From Hibiscus mutabilis (taxonomy: Eukaryota > Streptophyta > Magnoliopsida > Malvales > Malvaceae), in NCBI GenBank assembly GCA_019671005.1, contig CM033721.1, forward strand, positions 56,916,284-56,980,283: a stretch of DNA of 64,000 nt, in the 5' to 3' direction. This document shows, one piece after another, positions 55,257 to 64,000 of this stretch. The stretch's first letter is position 1; the number at the start of each line of letters is the position of its first letter. A program made the position numbers and the translations under genes. Under the pieces are notes generated by a model. That model ran no database searches and had not been told where the DNA came from. It saw only the letters and a list, made by a program, of their open reading frames with translations.

Positions 55257-55919
55257 ATTTTATGAATTTTCCATAGCTTTTGGATCAGTCTCCAAAATTT
55301 CCATTCGATCCAATATACCGATAAATAATCCTTTACTCAAAAATAAACTGTAGGATTCATCTTGAATCAAACTAAAAATATTTCCAACACTTGGAAGTGA
55401 CTTTTATAACCTTTCTCTATCATATGGAAAAATTTCAAAATTTTCCAATTCGATCCGGGTATACGAATTCCACTTAAACTTTAATTGGGATTTTCCCAAT
55501 AATCGAAGTATCAGATCGAACCAATAATTCCGCATTCGATTCACACCCTTAGGTGATCTATTTATTTATGAAATAAAAACCCTCAACTTTTGGGAAATTA
55601 CAACTTTAGTCCCCAAACTTTTCAAAGTTTATACGTTAGCCATAAAATTTTCAAAATTTACATTTTGGTTACTACATTTTTAAACTTCAATTCCCATTCC
55701 AATTTTCCTTGGAATTCAACCAAACTTTAAGAATACCTTATTCAATTCACTACCTATCACATGAGACCTTTAAACCTTAGAAATTTCCCTTCCAAAACCC
55801 ATAATTAAAGAAATCCCAACTTTCGCATTTTTGTCATTTTAGTCACTAAGTTAGCTTTTAAGCTACTATCTTAGTACTAAATGACCCTTAATCAACTTAG
55901 TAAATTTTGGGGTATTACA
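55257..55919 (-). repeat. Inverted LTR fragment of the E family
   Basis: About 663 bp are the reverse complement of 49542 to about 50209, ending in the complement of TGTAATACCCC at 55919. It keeps the canonical LTR start that the left LTR has lost by mutation. An LTR 5' end in opposite orientation directly after truncated RT is not a normal element structure. Confidence 0.85.
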
Positions 55920-56957
55920 CTACCCATGGGAGGGTTGAATCTGAGATGCTCTTGCACTTGATATCCAGGGCATCCTATTCTATTTTCTTTCTTTATATTA
56001 AGACCCTAATTTTTCAAGTCTTGTAAGGTATCTTTCATTGAAAATCTAATCAACAAACTGACATTTTTTTCAAAACAAAAAGATTTTCTTGTATTGCTTC
56101 AGATATAAACTTTAGAATACAAGATCGAGGATGCAAATGATCAATCTGACATGGTAAAGGTATTGTTGAGTATGAGACGCTCATCTGTTCGACAGTCTTC
56201 TGGTCAGAAAGAGGAATCACCCATCAGGGGTCATGATAGGGACAACGGTAAGAATGTACATATCAGATAGTTCAGAGACCTAAAGCAAGTTTCTACCATG
56301 GAGTTTGGGTTGATTTTGAAGTTAATGAATGAACTTGATAAAAGTTCAGGGACTTGAAGAAAGTTCAGGGACTTGAGGCATTTGCTCACCCTAAAAAGAT
56401 GAAAGAGGGGCAAATTCTACATAATGGGGCAAGAAACAAAGAGATTAGTGGAGCATCATGGTGCATAAGAGTTCAAATTAGAATAGACAAGAAGGGATGT
56501 AGAGCCTGAAAGAGTTCGATCACTAAAGAAGTTAGAATCTGCTCAAAAAGAAAAGAAGTTCAACAACAAAGTTCTGGGGCAAAGCTTGTCGGAGCATGAA
56601 GACAGTAAGAGCTTAAGACAAATTTCATGAAGATCAAGCAAAGTAAGATTGAGAAAAACAATTTCAAAAGATGGGTACCGTTGCAACAGAAGCAAAAAAT
56701 TCGCAGAATAAGCAAAGAAGATCTAAACTCATTCGAGTGGTCCTCAGTTGTTATAATTCATGCATCATATAGTAAGGCATCTATAAGATAGGAGTATGCT
56801 AACTCATACATTGAAAGCATTTTTTTGTACATTTTGGCAGGAATTTACAGAATCAACAAAGAACGGGCAAAGATTTCAATCTACAACTTTGAAATTGGAA
56901 AAGTAGATCTAGAAAAGACTAGCAAAGATTTCAACCACTTTTTTGAAGAAAAATATA

Positions 56958-57140
56958 TCAATTCGTTTGAAGAGGCGGATCTCGGCAAATATTTCAATCC
57001 TTTTGAAGAGGCGCATCTCAGAAAAGATATCAATCCATTTGAAGAGGCAAATTTCAGCAAAGATTTCAATCCATTTGAAGAAGCGGATCTCAGTAAAGAT
57101 ACCAATCCATTTGCAGAGGCCGATCTCAGCAAAGATGTTT
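56958..57140 (+). repeat. Tandem array, 36-bp unit, about five copies
   Basis: Units read NPFEEADLSKD-like in an open stretch (56825-57142): FEEADLGKY, FEEAHLRKD, FEEANFSKD, FEEADLSKD, FAEADLSKD. The open frame is a by-product of a 36-bp period. Confidence 0.85.
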
Positions 57141-57750
57141 GATTGTTTGCACAGGAAAGAAAGTGCATTACAATTCTAAATCCTTTGGGTCATTAGTAAG
57201 TTCTTCGGGTCATCAGTAAGTTCTTCGGGTCATCAGTAAGTCCTTCGGGCATGATGTAAGTCCTTCGGGCCATCGCCTTCGAGATTGATGTTTGATTGTT
57301 TGTACAAGAAAAGAAGTGCATTACAATTCTAAATCTTTCGGGTCATCAATAAGTCCTTCGGGCATGATGTTAAGTCATTCGAGCCATCGCCTTCGAGATT
57401 GATGTTTGATTGTTTACACAGGAAATGAAGTGCATTACAATTTTAAATATTTTGGGTCATCAGTAAGTCCTTCGGGCATGATGTTAAGTCCTTCGGGCCA
57501 TCACCTTCGGGAATGATGTTTGATTGTTTGCACAGAAAATAAAGTGCATTACAATTCTAATTCCTTCGGGTCATTAGTAAGTCCTTCGGGCATGATGTTA
57601 AATCCTTCGGACCATCACCTTCGAGAGTAATGTAAACATTTGATTGTTTGCACAAGAAATAAAGTGCATTGCAATTCTAAATCCTTCGGGTCATCAGTAA
57701 GTCTTTCGGGTATGATGTTAAGTCCTTCAGACCGACATCTCTAGAAATGA
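57134..57750 (+). repeat. Tandem array, about 114-bp unit, five copies
   Basis: Units start GATGTTTGATTG near 57134, 57287, 57401, 57515 and 57629. The first is longer through extra CTTCGGGTCATCAGTAAGT sub-repeats. AAGTCCTTCGGG is the recurring core. Confidence 0.88.
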
Positions 57751-58179
57751 TGAGAACTTTTTGGATGGTGTCATACTAAGACAGTTGGGCCATGGTATCA
57801 ACAGAAGATATTACCTTTTGGGCCTTAAGTTTCATTAAAATGAAGGGAGTACAGGTTACCAGGTTGGAAAGAAAGATAGATCAACTTCTAGTTCAAAGGA
57901 AGAGGATGCGCAGTTTAATTGGTTAAAAGTTTCAATGTTTCTCGTTGAATTGCTTGAAGTTCCTTAATGATTTCCCCAAGTTGTACATTTGACTTACAAT
58001 TGATGTTGGAAGGTTAATGACTAATTTGACTTTTACAGGTCACATATACGTTCCTAGCCTAGAAAAAGATTGACCAATAAAGCAAAAGAGCTCATTCGAG
58101 CCTCAGACTAAAAGATCAAGATACCTTAGGTGAAAAGTTCAGTTTTTTCCTAGAGAAGGAGGTGAATCAGCATTCCTAG

Positions 58180-58470
58180 AAAAGATGGAAGGGCTCCTAA
58201 TAAAAAAAGTTCACACAGCAAAGAATGAAGAACTCCTAATGAGAAGAGTTCACCCTAGAGTTCCTAATGAGAAAAACTCGCCCGATGAAGAAGGAAGAGC
58301 TCCTAATGAGAAGAGTTCATCCTTTTGAAGAATGAGAACTCTTAATGAGAAAAGTTTACCCTAGAGTTCCTAATAAGAAGAACTCGCCCGATGAAGAAGG
58401 AAGAACTCCTAATGAGAAGAGTTCAACTTTTTAAAGAATGAGGAAGTTCCTAATGAGAAGAGCTTGCTTG
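58180..58470 (+). repeat. Tandem array, about 116-bp higher-order unit with CTAATGAGAAGAG sub-units
   Basis: CTAGAGTTCCTAAT recurs near 58255 and 58371, with GCTCCTAATGAGAAGAGTTC-type sub-units between. A related TTTCATAATGAGAAGAACAA pattern repeats to about 58690. Confidence 0.8.
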
Positions 58471-58772
58471 TTCAACACCTTTGAAGAAAATGGATTAGCA
58501 AAAGAGTGAGGAATAAATAATTTCGTAATGAGAAGAACAACTTCAAACCTCATAAAATGAAGAATTCCAAAACGCAATGTTAGACCTTAGAAGATGAAGA
58601 ATTTCATAATGAGAAGAACAACTTTAGACTCTATGGTTTGGCAGAAGATTGAAGAATTTCATAATGAGAAGAACAACTTCAACCTTCGATGATCAAATGG
58701 TTCAGGTAAAATTCGTGTTTTTCTAGTCTTTGCCCTATTCATATTCCACATCAATGAGCAAAGAGGGACAGC

Positions 58773-61341
58773 TGTAATACCCGATTTTTACTCGGGGTCC
58801 TATATATATTGATAAATAAGCCAAATAAATAAAAAACAATGTCCAAGTACAATTTTATAGTATATTTTACATTTAAAAATTCCAAAGCCCGAATTTAATA
58901 GGCCCAATACATGTTTCTATGCCCAAATCCCATTTGTATTAGCCCAGGAAACACACTTGTGTTTCTTCAGCCAGCCAAAACGGGACACGTGTTAACCCAA
59001 GAGTGGTCAATGCCCTTTCACTTGGATCAATTCCTCTCTGACGTCACCTTGGGTCAACCATTATAAATACCCCTAAAGAGAGAGAAAATTACAGACAATT
59101 ATTAAGCAATTAATGCGCAATTATTACTCAAATAATTGAGAAAAGAGAGAGAAAGAAAGTCGAAAAGCCTCACTAGAATATAAGGAGCCATCAGGAACGC
59201 GAAAGACGCTGAAGATGACCACCGAAATAGTTCAACGGCCATCGATGTTCATTATGAGGTACATTTTGATCCCTTCTTCATTTTCCTACACCAAAAACAC
59301 CTAAAATGTTAGATTTAAGCTCCTAAAAACTAAAAAACAGTAGTTAAAATAAATCAGAGGCCACCGGAGTTTTTTTAAGGTGATCTGAAGCCATTTTTTA
59401 GTCAGTCGGAGTGTTTAAATATACTGAAGGGGTTGAAAATGAGGGTAGAGAGTTTGGTTCAGGTAGATCTAGGTCATAGGTTGGGGAAGTAGGGTGAATT
59501 CTATTAAATCTGAGCTAGATCTAGATTTAGGGTTTGAAATCAGGTTTTTTGAGGAGTTTTAGGGTTTTGGCACGGTGGCCAAAAATTGTCCTATGGCGGT
59601 GGACGACAGTCGAAGTTAGGATATGGTAGCCAAAATTGCGACGATGACCGGAGCGAGGAAGGATATGACCGAAGACGACGACCGGTGGTGGAAGGCGTCA
59701 CCTCAGGCAGCCGATGAATAGTCCTGAATAGAATAGGGGCGGTGGTGTTGAATTGAAGGAGGATGAGATGAAGAACACGGTTCATGTTCTTAGGGAAATA
59801 AGGGCTTTGATCTTTAAAATAGAAAATGAGTGATGATTTTGTGTTTATGTGAATCAAATAAGTAAAAAATGAAGAACATGTGAAGAGCTTGGAATGAATA
59901 TGTGGTTTTGATCGGTTTACGTGTTGAATCTGGGCTTAGGAGGTGTTTGAGTTTAGAGAGAATTTGGGTATAGAGAGAAGGGGTGAGAGAAGGCTTTGGA
60001 GCGAATGACCAAGTTGGCTCAGTTTGGGGCATTTTATACCGAAGCCAACACGATGTTGTTTAGGGGTCGGGTTAAGGAGGATCCGCGCCCTTTAGCCGGG
60101 TCGGGTTGGATAACCCGCGCCCTACTTATGGGATTCCATGTTTCAAGCTGCAATTTTTGTAATTGTTTCAATATATTCACTATTTCTTTGTAAATTGACC
60201 CTTAAGATTGTAATTCAATTTAATTTACCCCCTATTTGTTAATTGCTTTATCTTAATTTGTTTAAATTATATGTATGCTTGCATGATTTAAATTAAGCAT
60301 ATAGTTTGAATGTTTTAGATAATTAATTCACTTAATTTTAAATAATTAGAGCCTTAAATACCATGATCTTTAATTAAATCTAATAATTGAAATAGGGAGA
60401 TAATTGTAGAAAATAAATAGAAATCAATTGTGAGATTTTAAAGTCTTAAGTTGGATAGTTTCTCATTGTAATAAGATGTTATCCAATGAGGCTTTTAAAT
60501 TGAATATTTGGTATTCATTTGAATTTAGAATATGATAATTACATATAGTTAATTAAATCAATGTTTAATTAAGATTAGGCTTAAATAATTAGAATCATTA
60601 AATAAATATGAATATTGTTAAGTTAGGGTTTAATATGGATAGTGCCCAAGCAATTGGGTGTTATCACATAAACCCTAAATTTGATAATATTCATAGTTTT
60701 TAATCAATTCAATTAATTAGAGCCCTCATTAAGTTAGAACTTAAAATTAACAAGAGAATAACTTGACATGAATTGAAAACCTTTTGTGTTGGGATACATT
60801 TTTGAATATGAATTGAAGCATCCTAAACTAACTGGATGTTTCCAAACTCATATTCGTTTAAAAATGTATTTTCTTACAAAATGATACCTCCATTTGGAAT
60901 GAAAATTCATTTAACGATTAAGGATTTAATTAAATTTAAATTATTGTTCGAAATGCCAAAATGCCACGTGAAATTAAAAAGGGACCGATAATGAGCATTT
61001 TTGGGGTGCTAATCCTTCCCCACACGTAATCGACTCCCGAACCCTAATTTTTAAAAAATAAATCTCTGGTTGTTTTTATGGTGTCCGGTCTACCAAAGTG
61101 ATTGGTGGCGACTCCAAAATATTTTTCAAGATTAAATAAAATGGGTAATTTTCATGATTAAATTAATAAAATTGATTTAATATGAAAACCCTATGGTTAA
61201 TTAAGTGAAAACCCTGATTTAATATAAAAACCCCAATTTTCAAAGTTAAATAAATTGAAATGGACAAAATAAAACCCTAATTTTAAAAAGAATCGATCCT
61301 CAGGCTAGTTTCCACACGTCGGTTTAAAAACGGTCGCGGCA
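58773..61341 (+). repeat. Tat/Ogre-like 3' LTR, about 2.57 kb
   Basis: It starts TGTAATACCCGATTTTTACT after the PPT. Near the end it has the conserved Tat motifs GGTGCTAATCCTTCCCC, ACTCCCGAACCC, GGTGGCGACTCC and a GGTCGCGGCA end. The right end is inferred from those motifs. Confidence 0.7.
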
Positions 61342-62252
61342 ACTTTTTGGTCACTTACATTTTCATTTTGTAAATTTATGGCCACTCAAACGTTTCTTGC
61401 CGTTAAACGTTAACTCGTCATCATAAGCCGCGTGTAACTACTGTATCGATTCGAAATCGTCAAGGAAACACTCTTAAAGCCTCAAATCTTGTCTTTAAGA
61501 GCCACGTTTGCTGTCGTAGTGCTCTAGTCACCTTTTCTGAGAAACATCAGTCTCAAACAGACCCTTTTTTATTGTATTCATCTTCTTCGTTGGGTTGAAT
61601 CTACCCAAATGAACCAAAGCTCTTGTACCATCATATAACCATTGTATTTTAGTCACCATGTATGTTGTGGTGGGTTTAGGTTTTGACTAAGGGTGAGCAG
61701 TTTGGTACGGGTTTAGAGTATTAGGGCTTCGAGTATGGTAAGGCTCGGATGCATGGACAATGCCATGTAAATTGGTTTTGGAGCTCATGAGAGTGACTGA
61801 GAGAATTGGTGTATGTGACACTATGGCTAAGAGGCCATAGCTTCTTTTTTCTGCTCCTTTTCTTTCAACCATAGCTTCCCCTTAATTCGTAGTTGCCCTC
61901 ATGTGCTCATAGCTAACCCCTGGCCAAGAAGCCTTTTTTCTTTTGAGTTTCCTTCTTTTAATCGTGACTTCTCCGTTAGTTCTCATAACCACACTACTCA
62001 CCCACTACAATGCAAAATCCATGACCTACACACACTACCATAGTCCCATGACAGCAGCCCAGCTCGATGCACCACCTGTTGCACTAAACCGAGCACCCTT
62101 CCACTCGAGTCTCACAGTTCTTAAACCAATTTATAGTTTACCATTCACAAACCATCATTCATACCCACACTAAACCTGAGGCCTCCACACACCACACTAT
62201 TGAGCACCTCACCATGAGTCGGTTAAGGCCCAAATAATGGTCACTGGGTATT
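61342..62252. other. No feature recognised
   Basis: It starts with sequence resembling a Mutator-type end (TTTTTGGTCACTTACATTTT, then GGCCACTCAAACG). After that I see no gene; short ORFs have no recognisable motifs. Confidence 0.5.
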
Positions 62253-63206
62253 GATTAGGTCCAATCCAATGTTTTTATTTATTACATTGGGTTTTTATAC
62301 ATACCATCTTAATCGGTGTCATTATAATTTATAATGGCAAAAAACGTATCATTAAATATTAATTTATACAAATTAAAATTTCTTACATCCGTAACATAGG
62401 TGAAAGCAAATATTCTATGCCAAAAATTACATTTCATGAAGTTTTTTATCAATAAAAATTTATTAGAAAGGTTCAGTGTTAGTCGAATAATAATTATAGT
62501 TTCAGTTTTAATTTATATATTAACCATAGGCTCAACTCTTAGAAAGGTAATTTTTGTTGTATAGAAAGAGACAGATTAAGTGGCCTAGTAGTCATAGATA
62601 TTAATTGAATAATAATTATAGTTTTAGTGTTAATTTATATATTAACCATAGGCTCAATCTATCAAGTTTTTATTTTTGATAGTGTCACAAATTAACAAGT
62701 CACCAAATCAATTTAAAATTACTAAATCATGCTGGCTTTGAGTTATAATAAACATTATGAATATATATTTGATGATACAACAAATATTAATTATTTTACG
62801 ATAATATTTCCAAAGTAAATTAACACTAAAACTATAATTATTATTCGATTAATATCTATGACTACTAGGTCCCTTAATGTGTCTCTTTCTATGCAACAAA
62901 AAATTATCTTTCTAAGAGTTGAGCCTATGGTTAATATATAAATTAACACTGAAACTATAATCATTATTCGATTAACACTGAACCTTTCTAATAAATTTTT
63001 ATTGATAAAAAACTTCACGAAATATAATTTTTGACATAGAATATTTTCTTTCACCTACATTACGGATGTAATAAATTTTAATTTGTATGAATTAATATTT
63101 AATGATACGTTTTTTGCCATTATAAAATATAATGACACCGGTTAAGATGGTATGTATAAAAACGCAATGTAATAAATAAAAATATTGGATTGGAACTAAC
63201 CAAATC
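62253..63206. mobile_element. Foldback element with arms of about 390 bp
   Basis: The left arm (62253 to about 62655) and right arm (about 62815-63206) are inverted copies, running inward from TCCAATCCAATGTTTTTATT and TCCAATCCAATATTTTTATT. Each arm has an internal duplication of ATTATAGTTT-AGT-TTAATTTATATATTAACCAT type. No clear target duplication or ORF. Confidence 0.75.
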
Positions 63207-63315
63207 AATTTATTAAAGTATGCACAATGTATCACCAAATCAATTTAAAATACTATTAATCAAAAATTTTATTTTTGATAATGTCACAAATTAACAAGTC
63301 ACCAAATCAATTTAA
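62660..63315 (+). repeat. Direct repeat pair around the right foldback arm
   Basis: TTTTATTTTTGATAGTGTCA and the following AATTAACAAGTCACCAAATC lie at 62664-62716 in the loop and again at about 63268-63315 outside the right arm. Confidence 0.75.
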
Positions 63316-64000
63316 TGGATTTAGAGTGAATTAAATATGATGTAATTGAGGTTCTAACGAGAAAATTGAGATTATTCCAAAAAGGAGCTTCAAAGTGAAA
63401 GACTATAATCATTAAGACAGAGAGATGCAAACAAAATGTTTGTTAGAATGAGCGTACATACTTTAGAGGCGTGCACTTCCACAATCAACAAAAACAATTG
63501 GGCCACTTTAACATTATTAAAATGAATTTTTGGAAGAAGAAAGAGACATCAATGATTGCTCAACCCCAATTTCCCAAACCCAAAATGCCCAAATCTTTTC
63601 CACCTTTTGATCTGTCACCCAAAGCTTACGGTATACAATAGTCTCCTCATTATACAACGGCTTAATAAAAAAATAGGTGTACAAATAATATCACTTTTTT
63701 AAGTTTAAGTTTTTAAAATATTTTTATAAAAATAAAGTGTTTAATGTTTCATTTCGTTGATTTTAGGTGTTTGGTCGTTTAAAGATTCTTTTAACGAATC
63801 AAAACATGACACGAGACATGTTTTATATTCTTGTATTTTATTTTTTTAAAAATTCAGAGTTTTTAAAAAAATCCTGAAATTCTAAAAATTTCTCATAGTA
63901 ATCCTTAGATCTTCAAAGCCCTAAGTCCAAAATCTCGATTTCAACCGTTATCACCACCAAACGCCAACAGCGTGCCCATCACTTCTACCGTCAAACCCCT
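63316..64000. other. No feature recognised
   Basis: AT-rich sequence without a supported gene or repeat. Confidence 0.5.

Larger units (their letters stand above)
55920..58772 (+). other. 3' interior of a Tat/Ogre-like element
   Basis: Non-coding apart from incidental ORFs. It ends in AGCAAAGAGGGACAGC, the PPT context usual for Tat/Ogre elements. It holds several tandem arrays, as expected for the hypervariable 3' region of that group. The left limit is the inverted E fragment. Confidence 0.65.

Noticed and set aside
56825..57142. ORF of 105 codons with FEEADLSKD repeats as a possible repeat protein gene.
   Set aside because: The repeats are a 36-bp tandem array within the Tat/Ogre 3' region, and the open frame follows from a period divisible by three.
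57134..57750. Regular repeats considered as a CRISPR array.
   Set aside because: Units are contiguous 114-bp tandem repeats without unique spacers, in plant DNA.
59591..60193. Possible genes in the GC-rich part at 59150-60130.
   Set aside because: This is inside the Tat/Ogre-like LTR. The composition is usual for its leader part and no protein motif is seen.
61687..62173. Short ORFs at 61687-61872 and 61943-62173.
   Set aside because: No motif and no gene context.

Overview
This window is plant nuclear DNA, probably from a flowering plant and most likely a eudicot. It is heterochromatin-like and made almost entirely of nested, decayed transposable elements. The evidence is Athila-type Ty3/gypsy elements primed by tRNA-Asp, Ty1/copia pieces, a Tekay/Del-like chromovirus, a Tat/Ogre-like 3' end, hAT and Mutator-type non-autonomous elements, and one exon of a plant Pumilio (PUF) gene. 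I found no intact host gene, no tRNA or rRNA gene and no CRISPR array. Nearly every coding stretch is a pseudogene. The species cannot be named from the sequence.

Region 1 (1-34.1 kb) is a four-level nest. A Ty1/copia element (32498 to about 34040, plus strand) is interrupted just after its reverse transcriptase active site by an Athila-like tandem array. The array holds copies A1 and A2 on the plus strand (1-32497) and has the form LTR - interior - shared truncated LTR - interior - LTR. A2 is interrupted by element C (11935-28060, minus strand, target duplication GTCAC), a non-autonomous relative with no pol but with an ORF of its own. C's left-hand LTR is interrupted by element B (12730-22775, minus strand, target duplication GTTAG), a full-length relative of A. 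B contains a 100-N gap inside foreign AT-rich sequence. A, B and C share LTR features, a hairpin repeat array upstream of the polypurine tract, a second internal polypurine-like site, and a short palindromic motif (GTTGCC-NN-GGCAAC). The motif recurs in the LTRs, in the protein linkers and in the accessory ORF. A2 alone keeps a 1.47 kb accessory ORF with a plant 'putative transposon protein' type domain, all in one frame but with three stops.

Region 2 (34.1-38.9 kb) holds a Pumilio exon with its splice sites, a 510-bp hAT MITE with an 8-bp target duplication, a weaker second hAT-like element, and a minus-strand SIRE-like copia LTR (37287-38252) rich in GGTTTCGAAACC palindromes.

Region 3 (38.9-46.5 kb) is a second Athila-like element, D. 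It has a 5' LTR, PBS, gag and pol, and lacks a 3' LTR. It is rich in TTGGCA/TGCCAA.

Region 4 (46.6-49.4 kb) is a Mutator-like element with about 270-bp terminal inverted repeats. Inside it sits another TIR element of 1455 bp, which is almost one long palindrome and has a perfect 9-bp target duplication.

Region 5 (49.5-64 kb) starts with a chromovirus with a 3.96-kb LTR and a decayed protease/RT, ending in an inverted LTR fragment. Next is the tandem-repeat-rich 3' region and LTR of a Tat/Ogre-like element. After that come a 954-bp foldback element and AT-rich DNA in which I recognise nothing.

The observation I would follow first is that three LTR families here each carry their own dense short inverted motif. 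In A/B/C the motif has also spread into coding linkers and resembles the primer binding site. This pattern resembles binding-site amplification by a sequence-specific factor, but that reading is a hypothesis.
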